From contig SCFE01000019.1 of assembly GCA_004352715.1 (NCBI GenBank), forward strand, positions 1,645,272 through 1,709,271: a stretch of 64,000 bases of DNA, in the 5' to 3' direction. The number at the start of each line of letters is the position of its first letter. Position 1 is the first letter of the stretch. Below, piece by piece: positions 1-10,480 of this stretch. The DNA is from Hofstenia miamia (Eukaryota > Xenacoelomorpha > Acoela). Below the pieces are notes generated by a model, which had not been told where the DNA came from, did not search any database, and saw only the letters and a list, made by a program, of their open reading frames with translations. The position numbers were made by a program, and so were the translations under genes.

Positions 1-329
1 GTACTAACTAAGTGGGATAAATACAAAAGGCATCTTCTCTCCTGGTGGTTGTCTGAGGTTGTGCTTTTAACTGGGGAGAGTTGGTCCAGTAATCCACATT
101 GATGTGCAAATTCCCAGACGGTGTTGGATGGTGAAAGTAAAATCATTTAAGTACTCAATCCAACTGGCAACTATGTTGGACTTGTCCCTGGAAAACTTTT
201 TAAGACAAGCTAGTGTGGAATTGTCAGTTTGCATGGTGAAGTGACAGCTGAGAATGAAAAAGCAGAATTTCTTCAAACTTTCCACAGGCACTAGCATCTC
301 AGATTTGGTGGCACCATAGTTCTGCTCAG
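1..329 (-). pseudogene. RNase H distal part of gypsy element D
   Basis: Minus-strand reading of 329-67 gives a Ty3/gypsy RNase H segment: an NYGATKSEML motif, then TDNS containing a catalytic-type Asp, then the SWIEYLNDFTF motif. These correspond to the usual NYS..E.E, TDH and W...L..F blocks of this domain. The piece has no start of its own. Its upstream half is at 14070-14300, on the far side of the inserted element A. The codons at 329 and 14073 read on in the same frame once one copy of the TCAG duplication is discounted. Stops after about position 67 suggest decay. The element continues off the left edge of the window, so its integrase and 3' LTR are not seen. Confidence 0.85.
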
Positions 330-1457
330 TGTAATATCCTCTACCAGGCATTATCACTGTTTATCTACTGTTACTATATAACGTTAATCATGTTATTGTG
401 GGTAAGGACTTACTTGTTACATACTGCTTGACTTCTTGCTTCCATTAACTTATGTAACCTGGAATTAACCATTCACTATTTAGGTGACAAAGCCATGCGG
501 TAATCTCTGTAATGATCTCTTAATGGGCATCTGCCCAAAGCAGATCTCCACATCCAGTTTCACCATTCAATCCATTGGTTGAGTGCCACTTCTCAGCTCA
601 ATCAATACAGTTTATGTGTAGCCTACTTTAGCTCAGTGCATACTAAAGGCACAGCACAACTCGACTTAAACTCTATTTTGTGAATGTTATATCTATTCGC
701 AACCTGACCAGTTACTAGTTGTTCATTAAATATTACATGTAGCCATTACTGAAAATATATTGGCTTATTTAAATATATCTTGTTCAAACAACTTCCTAAC
801 CTACATTTATAATTTAGTATATAAACAATCACTTTATCAGTCATTTATAGGTCATCAATTTGGATCTGAAATAGTATTAATATATTTCCTAGGTTTTGGT
901 CATCCAACCGTTTGTTTACAATTAATTATTTTAATACATGTAGTAATGAAATGCTAGTTGACTAATTGAGAGAAAACCCCTAAACCTAACTTATGTGAAC
1001 TTTCATGATCTGGCACAGAGACCCTAGAATCATTCCCCATGATGGATCCAGACCACTACTAAACACCGCTCAATTAGCTTGACATTGTATTAAATAATCA
1101 AACTGTTAATGTGAAACAAAATAAGAATTCCAAGGAAAATTCTTTATCAATTCTTACAATGGTTTTTAATCTATTTATAATAATTCCAGAAGAAGTACCT
1201 GTTGATTCAAATTTAATCTTCTGCCAAGATGGCAGCTGAAAATAATGGAAGCGTCATTTAGTCAAAAAGTATTTTTATTGACAGATACAAATATCTCTTT
1301 TTTGACACATATTGTTTCTTAGTTTCATAATACAAATAAATCTTAAATAATTCCAATTGATTTGATTACAATATTTTTAATCATCTTTTCTTTGATCTTA
1401 ATCCCTTCTGCTCAATGTTTCTGCAGCTTATTTGAGATTTATGTGGATGATGCTGCA
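330..1457 (-). repeat. 3' LTR of element A
   Basis: About 1128 bp, beginning TGTAATATCC at 330 and ending GATGATGCTGCA at 1457 on the plus strand. It aligns along its whole length with 12947-14069, for example the shared blocks TAATATCCTCTACCAGGCAT and AAAATAAGAATTCCAAG. In element orientation it starts TGCAGCATCATCC and ends GGATATTACA. The first dinucleotides are intact apart from one A-to-G type change in the terminal TGTAGC. Scattered substitutions separate the two LTRs, so the insertion is not recent. Confidence 0.9.
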
Positions 1458-1472
1458 CACCCTCCTCAGCTT
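1458..1472 (-). other. polypurine tract of element A
   Basis: On the minus strand AAGCTGAGGAGGGTG lies immediately upstream of the 3' LTR. This is where plus-strand priming tracts sit in LTR retrotransposons. The tract is short and includes pyrimidines, so the call rests mainly on position. Confidence 0.55.
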
Positions 1473-3951
1473 GTGTTATTTTCAGCACAGCTTGCTCTCC
1501 ATGTACTAAGGCATCCACCTTTCGAATTATTGACTCAGCCTGTTGATTGGCCCACGTGGTTTTTTCAAATTCAGTTTGTTTTGTCATCTTAAGCACCACC
1601 TCTCTTTCCTTTGTTACTGTATTTGCATATTTCAGGAATCATGTTTCTGGAATATCCTCTGCTATTGGCGTGATTTCTTGTAATTCATTGATCTTTTGTG
1701 TGGAATATTTCGTAGTATTTGTGGTACAATTGTATTCTTTTGATTCCTATCATCAGTGTCATTTGTGCATCAGCTCTGCTCGTGTGGGCTAGATCTTCCC
1801 TAATTTGGTTGTTGGGATCGAAGAACATAAATACTTTCCATAGACTCCAGGTATTTGCCACATCTTTGTAAAAGAAACTGATGTTGTCTCTCCCTTCTTT
1901 CTTGGTTATACTATTAGGATCATTCTTGTTGATCCACATCATTGTGACGATTTCTACTCTCTTTGTGACATCATAATAGTGGTAATTTCTTTCCCAGATG
2001 TCTGTCCATATGATATTGTTTACTCCAGAGAATAGCATTATAGCTCTTGGATTCCGTTCTTATATTCCTTTTTTGAGATCTTGCAACTGTATGTTAATGG
2101 GTCTCCCTTGTGTGTAGAGTTGATCTGGCGTTATTGTGCCTTCAATGTAGACCCTCTCTCTATTATCATTACTTAGCATTATCTCCTTCAATCTTTTGTA
2201 GTCATCTCATTCTACCATAGCTTTTGCTTTTCTTTCTGTGTTCACATATGACTTGTACTCATGGAGGAATGTTTTTGCCACTTTAACCTCTTTTGGTAAT
2301 CTCCATCATGGGAGGACCATTGGTATTGCAATAGTTTCTGGCAGTGTGCAGATTAGAATTTTCATTTCTATTTGCCTCTCGATGTGTGGATATGGGCCTT
2401 CCGTAGTTGGTGCCATAGCTAGGCCTATCATGGCAGGGTAGTTCATTTTAGCTTCCGGAATGGTGTTCCAAAATGCTTGTGTTAATCCCTTCCGGCTTAA
2501 TTTTAGTCATATTTCTTCCTTGATGTCTATTCTTGCTGTTATACATTCAACATCTACAGCTAGTTGGTTGTATGGTTTCAGTAGCTCTTCCAATTCTGTC
2601 TGTGTAAATGCTTCCGTAAACATGAGCTTCATTGTTGCCACTGTTTGTTTCTCTCTAATATTCTGGAAGTTTCTTTCCTTAATATCCTTGGCTTCCTCGT
2701 GACTTTGATTTGAACTAGGAACTGTTCATCATCAGTATCTATCCATTCTATTGTCCTTGCTGGGCTGATTTCTCCCCATTTCTCAATGTTTATTCTGTCA
2801 ATTGTCTGCTGCATTTTAGGAGATAATAGTAATATCAAGGATGTTAACAATTGTTCTTCTTCTATCATCTCTGCTTGCAATTTCATGACCATTTCACAGA
2901 CCTCCACTGGTTCCGTTATGCCCCCTTGTTTCATCATTTCCACGCTTTGTATGATTTTTGTGAATGTGCACTGCAGGCTGTCTCGTTCATAGCATTCCAT
3001 TTCACGTTCAAGGGTCTTCTGCACATCTTTCTGTGCTAACGTTTTTCTAATCTCAGCTGTGCTCGCTAGTCTCCATTTGATAATTTTTCTTGTTGTCAGC
3101 CATGGTTGATGTTCCATTTGTTTATCCGTGTTTCGGAAGTTGCTACCCACATGTATTTTTTCATTGGTTCATTGAATATTGTAATTTCACTGGGGCATAT
3201 CCCCATCTTGTTAGCAATGCTTATTACTGACATTTTTCCCATTGGGCTTTCATTCATTATCATTTAACTGAGTATCTTTTCTATTGTTTGTACTGGCTTT
3301 TCTGATCTCGTTGGTTACTCCAGCTTTCCTGTGTGACCTTTTAGTAGCCTATTTTTTGTTTGTGTATTTATCAGAGCTATCACTATCTCATACTTTTTCA
3401 CTTTTGCTAACTTATGCCAGGTGTGTCGCGAGATTGGGAGTTTCAATTCTGCCTCTTCAGTTGTAAAAATTGCTAGTATCCATGCAGTTGTTCTGTAGTG
3501 TATGTCTGGTGCATTTTTCTCTTCAAATAATAACTGTTTGAAATCTCTTCTCATGTTAAGTTCATAGGCTTTGTTCACCTCTGTTAATGCCATTTCCACC
3601 AACTTGTGAAATTTCTGTGATGGTGCTTCGATTTTTATTTCTGGCCAACCTTCCTCTACTATTTGTTGTAATTTCATGTTTCTCCATATTGTCTGAATTT
3701 GTTGGAGATGCTCTTGTCTTTGTGTCAGACTGCACTTTATGAATAGTGTGTTTTGGCTTTTCTATTCCATCTGTGTCTGAGGTTAATTCTATTGTTTTTG
3801 TTTGTCTATAGAGGTCAATTGCGATGCATGGATCTACCATAATTCTGTAGATTTGTGCCCAGTAGTCTATCTGTAGATCAAATTGTATCAACTCTGGGAT
3901 TGTTGTAGTTCTTGGTGTTCTCTCCCATGGGAAGATATTTTCGGCTGACAT
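1458..3951 (-). pseudogene. decayed extra ORF region of element A
   Basis: Between the pol remnants and the 3' LTR the minus strand shows successive open segments in shifting frames: 3951-3562, 3677-3315, 3150-2629 and 2038-1685, with a last one reaching into the LTR. Together they look like one or two ORFs of 700-850 codons, broken by frameshifts and stops. The composition is charged and helix-rich (KLQQIVEEGW, RKTLAQKDVQKTLE), with no predicted signal peptide or obvious membrane span. I recognise no retroviral domain, so this is not called an env. The same position, 3' of integrase, is occupied in element F by another unrecognised ORF (28369-28822). The segment could instead be cellular sequence captured by the element. 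Confidence 0.55.
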
Positions 3952-3955
3952 GCAT

Positions 3956-4143
3956 GTATTTTTATCAACAGATACAATTATCTTTTTATTGATACATATT
4001 TTATTCTTGGTTGCATTTTACAAATTAATCTGAAATCATAGCAACTAATTGATTGTAATATTTTTTTAATGAACTTTCTTTCAATCTTAGTATCTTCTGT
4101 GACGTTTGCAGCTTTTTTCTGATTAATGTTGGATGATGCTACA
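3956..4143 (-). repeat. LTR U3 fragment abutting RT, copy 1
   Basis: The plus-strand sequence ends GGATGATGCTACA at 4143. It matches the U3 side of the LTRs at 18360-18523 and 1260-1457, including the ATTTTATTCTTGGTTGCATT block. On its right it directly abuts RT sequence encoding NIAGKTAK, at the exact TGTAGC LTR terminus. On its left it runs into the extra-ORF start. It is a truncated insertion or a recombination joint. Confidence 0.7.
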
Positions 4144-4866
4144 ATCTTCGCCGTCTTACCAGCTATATTCGGAATAAAAGTTCCATAATAGCTGAAGAAT
4201 CCCATAATTCTCTGTATGTCTTTTTTATTGTTCTTTTTTTCTTTCTTTCAGATCATTTCTCTAGTGTTGTCCTTTATGCATATTCTGCCCTTTTCTATTG
4301 TTCTTCCAAGGAACACTATTTTCTCTTTGAGAATGTCACACTTATTTCCATTAATATGAAGTCCCGCATTTTCTAGGATTGTTAATGTTCTTTCCAATTT
4401 TTCCAGATGTTCTTGGACTGTGTTGCTTGTCACTATGATGTCATCTATATAGGCGTCGACCCCTTCCTCCATTCTATGTGTCCTATTTTTTAGTACCTTC
4501 GTTATGTACCTCTGAAAGGTTGCTGGTGCATTGCAGAGTCTAACGCCATATATATCCATTCGTATAGCCTATATGGAGTTATAAATTCTGTCTTCTCAAT
4601 GTCATCCTCTTCCATCTTTACTTGCCAGTAGGCCTTGCGCAAATCTAGTGTTGTGAAGTATTTGTGTTTACTGGCTTTGTAGAGCATGTCCTCTATTCAC
4701 TGTAAGGGATATGAGTCCTATTTCATCACTTCATTCAACTTGTGAAAATCAATGCATAAACGATCCTTGTCTCCCTGTTTTACAAACACAGTTGGTGCTG
4801 CATATGGGCTCTCACTTGGCCGAAGAATTTTGTTGTTGATTAACTCTTCCAGTATGCAATTGTATT
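4144..4866 (-). pseudogene. reverse transcriptase fragment, third copy
   Basis: The minus strand encodes the gypsy RT core: FTTLDLRKAYWQVKM (RT motif with the first catalytic Asp), then in another frame LCNAPATFQRY and AYIDDIIVT (the YxDD box), then the thumb segment GFFSYYGTFIPNIAGKTAK before an LTR fragment begins. A frameshift near 4550, at the expected MAFGLCN block, breaks the domain, and a premature stop lies just upstream of 4687. It duplicates the copy at 5282-6006. Confidence 0.85.
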
Positions 4867-5093
4867 ACTGCACTTTATGAATAGTGTGTTTTGGCTTTTC
4901 TATTCCATCTGTGTCTGAGGTTAATTCTATTGTTTTTGTTTGTCTATAGAGGTCAATTGCGATGCATGGATCTACCATAATTCTGTAGATTTGTGCCCAG
5001 TAGTCTATCTGTAGATCAAATTGTATCAACTCTGGGATTGTTGTAGTTCTTGGTGTTCTCTCCCATGGGAAGATATTTTCGGCTGACATGCAT

Positions 5094-5281
5094 GTATTTT
5101 TATCAACAGATACAATTATCTTTTTATTGATACATATTTTATTCTTGGTTGCATTTTACAAATTAATCTGAAATCATAGCAACTAATTGATTGTAATATT
5201 TTTTTAATGAACTTTCTTTCAATCTTAGTATCTTCTGTGACGTTTGCAGCTTTTTTCTGATTAATGTTGGATGATGCTACA
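5094..5281 (-). repeat. LTR U3 fragment abutting RT, copy 2
   Basis: Second copy of the LTR fragment at 3956-4143, shifted by 1138 bp, again with the TGTAGCATCATCC terminus directly against the RT thumb coding sequence at 5281/5282. Confidence 0.7.
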
Positions 5282-6540
5282 ATCTTCGCCGTCTTACCAG
5301 CTATATTCGGAATAAAAGTTCCATAATAGCTGAAGAATCCCATAATTCTTTGTATGTCTTTTTTATTGTTCTTTTTTTCTTTCTTTCAGATCATTTCTCT
5401 AGTGTTGTCCTTTATGCATATTCTGCCCTTTTCTATTGTTCTTCCAAGGAACACTATTTTCTCTTTGAGAATGTCACACTTATTTCCATTAATATGAAGT
5501 CCCGCATTTTCTAGGATTGTTAATGTTCTTTCCAATTTTTCCAGATGTTCTTGGACTGTGTTGCTTGTCACTATGATGTCATCTATATAGGCGTCGACCC
5601 CTTCCTCCATTCTATGTGTCCTATTTTTTAGTACCTTCGTTATGTACCTCTGAAAGGTTGCTGGTGCATTGCAGAGTCTAACGCCATATATATCCATTCG
5701 TATAGCCTATATGGAGTTATAAATTCTGTCTTCTCAATGTCATCCTCTTCCATCTTTACTTGCCAGTAGGCCTTGCGCAAATCTAGTGTTGTGAAGTATT
5801 TGTGTTTACTGGCTTTGTAGAGCATGTCCTCTATTCACTGTAAGGGATATGAGTCCTATTTCATCACTTCATTCAACTTGTGAAAATCAATGCATAAACG
5901 ATCCTTGTCTCCCTGTTTTACAAACACAGTTGGTGCTGCATATGGGCTCTCACTTGGCCGAAGAATTTTGTTGTTGATTAACTCTTCCAGTATGCAATTG
6001 TATTCATCTTTCATCTGTTCAGGCACCCTTCTGACTGGTAGCTTGATTGGTTTGTCTGTTGTTGTGACTATTTTATGCTTTTCACCCACTGCCTGTCCTA
6101 TGCTTATTTCTCCGTAGTTGAATATACGTTTATGTTTTTCTAACAGTGTCCTCAGTTGTGTGATCTCCCATTCTTCTAGATGTTGGTAGTCTTTTTTGTT
6201 TATTTCAGGTGTTCTGTATGTGTCTTCTTCTTCTGCTTTCATCCCAATGCCCTTGAGTTGGCTTTTGGGAGTACTTGCGACTTTGATGGTGTTTGTCCAC
6301 TCGCCCTTGAGTCGGCCATGTGGAGTACTATCTATTTTCCTTTGCAAGTCCTTGAATTGACTATGCAAATTATTTGCTCCATCATCGTCTTTGATTGCCT
6401 TCCAGATGAGTCTGATGTTAGTTTTAATGTATTTCCCATATATTCTTATTTGAGATCTTTTCAAATTGACATTCTGGTTCAGTGGTGTTGAGATTGGTAC
6501 TTCCCTTTGCGTGTTTTATCATACAGACATAAGAGGGTGT
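5282..6540 (-). pseudogene. pre-RT linker and reverse transcriptase, second copy
   Basis: Reading leftward, the pre-RT linker (6464-5856) contains LKRSQIRIY, repeated SQLKG-type motifs, HKRIFNYGEISIGQA, LPVRRVPEQM and the RT entry motif SPYAAPTVFVKQGDK..CIDFHKLN. A stop (TAG in GGACTCATA context, about 5853) separates it from the fingers/palm segment FTTLDLRKAYWQV. A frameshift near 5690 precedes AYIDDIIVTS. The YIDD box is intact but the frame is not. The joint with the preceding RT copy at about 6520-6540 jumps from RNase H back to the linker, showing duplication of pol rather than one gene. Confidence 0.85.
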
Positions 6541-7260
6541 TCAGGTGTATTGAGGGAAGGTAATTTCGCGAGCTCTTCCTTGATGTTGTCAAGTTCCTCC
6601 TGTTCTTTCCATGTCCATACAAATGGAACTGCCTTCCTCATCAATCGAGTCATTTTTGCTGTTTTTCCAGCTATATTTGGGATGAAGGTTCCGTAGTAAT
6701 TGAAAAATCCCATGATTCTCTGAATATCCTTTTTGTTGTTTGGTTTCTCTATCTTCCAGATCATCTCTTGGGCATTGTCCTTCATGCAGATCCTCCCTTT
6801 TTCTATCATTCTTCCAAGGAACACTATCTTTTCCTTGAGGATGTCGCATTTATTTCCGTTAATCCGGAGTCCTGCGTTTTCCAAGATCATCAGTGTTCTT
6901 TCCAATTTTTCCAGATGTTCTTGGACTGTGTCACTTGTGACTATGATGTCATCTATATAGGCGTCGACTCCCTCTTCCATTTGATGTGTCTTGTTCTTAA
7001 GTACCTTCATTATGTATCTCTGGAATGTTGCTGGCGTATTGCAGAGTCCAAACGCCATATAAATCCATTTGTACAGTCCATATGGAGTTATGAATGCTGT
7101 CTTCTCTATGTCCTCCTCCTCCATTCTCACTTGCCAATAGGCCTTACATAAATCTAGAGTTGTGAAATATTTATGTTTACTGGCTTCATAGAGCATGTCT
7201 TCTATTCGCGGTAAAGGGTATGAATCTTTCTTTGTCACTTTGTTGAGTTTACGGAAATCA
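6519..7260 (-). pseudogene. reverse transcriptase, best preserved copy
   Basis: A continuous 239-codon minus-strand frame (7238-6519) covers most of a Ty3/gypsy RT: YPLPRIEDML, FTTLDLCKAYWQVRM, ITPYGLYKWIYMAFGLCNTPATFQ, AYIDDIIVTSDTV (catalytic YxDD), ENAGLRINGNKC, FLGRMIEKG, GFFNYYGTFIPNIA and the tether VPFVWTWKEQEELDNIK. It stops where RNase H should begin and is then joined to linker sequence. Catalytic Asp residues are present, but the missing fingers N-terminus and RNase H make it non-functional. It is the best RT query in the window. Confidence 0.9.
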
Positions 7261-7290
7261 ATGCATAGTCAGTACTTGTTTCCCTGCTTT

Positions 7291-8535
7291 ACGAACACAG
7301 TAGGTGCTGTGTATGGGCTTTCACTCGGCCAGATGATCTTATTGTTGATTAATTCTTCCAGTATAAGATTGTATTAGTCCTTGATCTGCTCAGGTACGCT
7401 TCTGACTGGTAGCTTGATTGGTTTGTCTGTTGTTGTGACTATTTTATGCTTTTCACCCACTGCCTGTCCTATGCTTATTTCTCCGTTGTTGAATATACGT
7501 TTATGTTTTTCTAACAGTGTCCTCAGTTGTGTGATCTCCCATTCTTCTAGATGTTGGTAGTCTTTGTTGTTTATTTTGCTTATTTCTCCGTTGTTGAATA
7601 TACGTTTATGTTTTTCTAACAGTGTCCTCAGTTGTGTGATCTCCCATTCTTCTAGATGTTGGTAGTCTTTGTTGTTTATTTCGGGTGTTCTGTATGTGTC
7701 TTCTTCTTCTGCTTTCGTCCCAATGCCCTTGAGTTGGCTTTTGGGAGTACTCACGACTTCAATGGTGTTTGTCCACTCACCCTTTGAGTTGGCCATGTGG
7801 AGTACTATCTGCTTTCCTTTGCAAGTCCTTGAATCGACCATGCAAATTACTCACTCTATCATTGTCTTCGATTGCCTTCCAGATGAGTCTGATGTTAGTT
7901 TTGATATATTTCCCATATATTCATATTTGAGATCTTTTCAGATTGACATTCTGTTTCGTAGCATTACGAACACAGTAGGTGCTGTGTATGGGCTTTCACT
8001 CGGCCAGATGATCTTATTGTCGATTAATTCTTCCAGTATGTGATTGTATTTATCTTTCATCTGTTCAGGTACCCTTCTGACTGGTAGCTTGATTGGTTTG
8101 TCTGTTGTTGTGACTATTTTATGCTTTTCACCCACTGCCTGTCCTATGCTTATTTCTCCGTTGTTGAATATACGTTTATGTTTTTCTAACAGTGTCCTCA
8201 GTTGTGTGATCTCCCATTCTTCTAGATGTTGGTAGTCTTTGTTGTTTATTTCGGGTGTTCTGTATGTGTCTTCTTCTTCTGCTTTCGTCCCAATGCCCTT
8301 GAGTTGGCTTTTGGGAGTACTCACGACTTCAATGGTGTTTGTCCACTCACCCTTTGAGTTGGCCATGTGGAGTACTATCTGCTTTCCTTTGCAAGTCCTT
8401 GAATCGACCATGCAAATTACTCACTCTATCATTGTCTTCGATTGCCTTCCAGATGAGTCTGATGTTAGTTTTGATATATTTCCCATATATTCATATTTGA
8501 GATCTTTTCAGATTGACATTCTGTTTCGTAGCATT
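7291..8535 (-). repeat. direct duplication of pre-RT linker (675 and 570 bp)
   Basis: The block 7291-7965 is repeated at 7966-8535. The first copy has an extra in-frame 105-bp tandem repeat (units starting at 7473 and 7578) encoding a second copy of a 35-residue segment containing DYQHLEEWEITQLRTLLEKH. Removing 105 from 675 gives 570, so the copies otherwise correspond base for base. The minus-strand coding content is the linker between protease and RT, with the RT entry motif ESPYTAPTVFV at the left end of the second copy. Confidence 0.85.
7374..7841 (-). pseudogene. pre-RT linker with internal 35-codon repeat
   Basis: A 155-codon minus-strand frame. It holds MVDSRTCKGK, LHMANSKGEW, TPKSQLKGIG, two tandem copies of the INNKDYQHLEEWEITQLRTL unit ending RIFNNGEIS, then IGQAVGEKHKIVTTTDKPIKLPVR. 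The last block is the conserved region just before the RT fingers in this gypsy clade. The protein is a fragment without an upstream protease or downstream RT in frame. Confidence 0.75.
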
Positions 8536-8673
8536 GAGGATTGGTATTCTTCCCTTTCCATGTTTTATTGTACAGACACTGGACGGTATTGATACTTGCT
8601 TAGTGTTAATGCCTTTGTTGTCATACAGCATTATATTGGCTGTTATAGTCTCCTCCATCTCGATTGTGTGCAT
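7938..8673 (-). pseudogene. protease-RT linker, first copy in element A
   Basis: Two minus-strand segments (8673-8491 and 8411-7938) continue each other with a frame break. The first, MHTIEMEETITANIMLYDNKG to LKRSQI, matches the region downstream of protease in element F (about 25000-25190). The second runs from the SQLKG-type repeats through the QHLEEWEITQL helix to ESPYTAPTVFV, where it is cut by the duplication joint at 7966. Role: linker and start of RT in the gag-pol polyprotein. Confidence 0.75.
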
Positions 8674-8819
8674 TTTCCATTGATGTGGCTGTAGATGAAT
8701 ATCTTCTTGCTGTTGAAATTTAATTGTTTTCTGCTTCTCTTATTCTTCCTTGATCTCCATCTTTTCTTCTTTTACCTTGATGGTTCTGTTAGCATAATTA
8801 ATAACACATCCATTTTTTG

Positions 8820-9173
8820 TCAAAAAGTCAGTGGGAGTCTTGCTGCTGCTGCCTGTTGGCTCACTTTTCGTTCCGCCATCATCAATTCAAACATTTGTAG
8901 CCATTCAGCAAATGTAGGATTGTAACCATCTACCCTTCCATTGAATTTGGGTAGTGTTGCTTTGCAGGGTATCATGTCACTGGCCATTGATTGTGGTAAG
9001 ATTGAGTCCTTGTATTTGGGTTTCCTGTGGTTTCCTATGGCATCCTCTTCATGCAGTTGAGTAGTCACTGCTTTTGTGAATTCATTTATGATTTTCTGTT
9101 TCACAAAATCTGAATCTTCATCTGATTGTTTGTATGTCACCTCTTTGCGGGTCAGTATATGTGGTGCTTGCAA
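8820..9173 (-). pseudogene. gag fragment of element A
   Basis: A minus-strand 117-codon frame with the gag core start ATLPKFNGRVDGYNPTFAEW and MAERKVSQQAAAARLPL. It is nearly identical to gag of element F at 23640-23800. At 8820 the sequence jumps to the end of the protease region, so the rest of gag including the zinc knuckle and the protease active site is deleted. The first Met lies 73 bp from the LTR-B-like sequence on the right. Confidence 0.85.
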
Positions 9174-9246
9174 TTTGCTTTCCTTTCTAGAATGAAATTC
9201 TATTTCATGGGTTCACATGCTGCTCCTGTTTTTTGCTAAACCAAGT

Positions 9247-9480
9247 TGTACTTCTCTCTTATTAACCTAGCCTATTTGCGCCATATATCATTACTAGTGA
9301 TTATCACTCGGTAAATTGCGGGTGAGGAGTTACTAAGTTGCTAAACCATCAGACTCTTCTCTCTTATTAACTAGTTATGTTAATTAAATAATTGAGCACT
9401 GACTATCACTGTTTAGGTGACGGAGTCATATGGTGTTTCCTCTTCAGTTCTTCTATGGGCCACTGCCCAAAGCCGATCTC
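9247..9480 (-). repeat. partial LTR of family B
   Basis: Matches the first part of the LTR at 11050-12207: CCTAGC, GGGTGAGG, TTAATTAAATAATTGAG, ACTATCACTGTTTAGGTGAC, GTTTCCTCTTCAGTTCTTC and CCGATCTC. It is cut by the scaffold gap at 9481. Its left edge, TGTACTTC at 9247, is only a probable LTR end. I find no target duplication between its outer flank and the flank at 12208. Confidence 0.7.
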
Positions 9481-10480
9481 NNNNNNNNNNNNNNNNNNNN
9501 NNNNNNNNNNNNNNNNNNNNNNNNNNNNNNNNNNNNNNNNNNNNNNNNNNNNNNNNNNNNNNNNNNNNNNNNNNNNNNNNNNNNNNNNNNNNNNNNNNNN
9601 NNNNNNNNNNNNNNNNNNNNNNNNNNNNNNNNNNNNNNNNNNNNNNNNNNNNNNNNNNNNNNNNNNNNNNNNNNNNNNNNNNNNNNNNNNNNNNNNNNNN
9701 NNNNNNNNNNNNNNNNNNNNNNNNNNNNNNNNNNNNNNNNNNNNNNNNNNNNNNNNNNNNNNNNNNNNNNNNNNNNNNNNNNNNNNNNNNNNNNNNNNNN
9801 NNNNNNNNNNNNNNNNNNNNNNNNNNNNNNNNNNNNNNNNNNNNNNNNNNNNNNNNNNNNNNNNNNNNNNNNNNNNNNNNNNNNNNNNNNNNNNNNNNNN
9901 NNNNNNNNNNNNNNNNNNNNNNNNNNNNNNNNNNNNNNNNNNNNNNNNNNNNNNNNNNNNNNNNNNNNNNNNNNNNNNNNNNNNNNNNNNNNNNNNNNNN
10001 NNNNNNNNNNNNNNNNNNNNNNNNNNNNNNNNNNNNNNNNNNNNNNNNNNNNNNNNNNNNNNNNNNNNNNNNNNNNNNNNNNNNNNNNNNNNNNNNNNNN
10101 NNNNNNNNNNNNNNNNNNNNNNNNNNNNNNNNNNNNNNNNNNNNNNNNNNNNNNNNNNNNNNNNNNNNNNNNNNNNNNNNNNNNNNNNNNNNNNNNNNNN
10201 NNNNNNNNNNNNNNNNNNNNNNNNNNNNNNNNNNNNNNNNNNNNNNNNNNNNNNNNNNNNNNNNNNNNNNNNNNNNNNNNNNNNNNNNNNNNNNNNNNNN
10301 NNNNNNNNNNNNNNNNNNNNNNNNNNNNNNNNNNNNNNNNNNNNNNNNNNNNNNNNNNNNNNNNNNNNNNNNNNNNNNNNNNNNNNNNNNNNNNNNNNNN
10401 NNNNNNNNNNNNNNNNNNNNNNNNNNNNNNNNNNNNNNNNNNNNNNNNNNNNNNNNNNNNNNNNNNNNNNNNNNNNNNNN
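9481..10480. other. scaffold gap (1000 N)
   Basis: Exactly 1000 undetermined bases, a conventional placeholder size, so the true distance is unknown. It interrupts LTR-B sequence. Confidence 0.98.

Larger units (their letters stand above)
3731..6006 (-). repeat. tandem 1138-bp duplication inside element A
   Basis: The block 3731-4868 is repeated almost exactly at 4869-6006; one visible difference is C against T in AATTCTCTG/AATTCTTTG near 4207 and 5345. Each unit carries, in minus orientation, RT sequence, the U3 end of an LTR, and the start of the extra ORF (the MSAENIF segment). Near identity implies a very recent duplication or an assembly error. The junction is GTATT/ACTGC at about 4866-4869. 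Confidence 0.85.

Noticed and set aside
1458-3951. An env gene for element A
   Set aside because: The position fits, but no signal peptide, cleavage site, fusion-type segment or membrane anchor is visible in the open segments.
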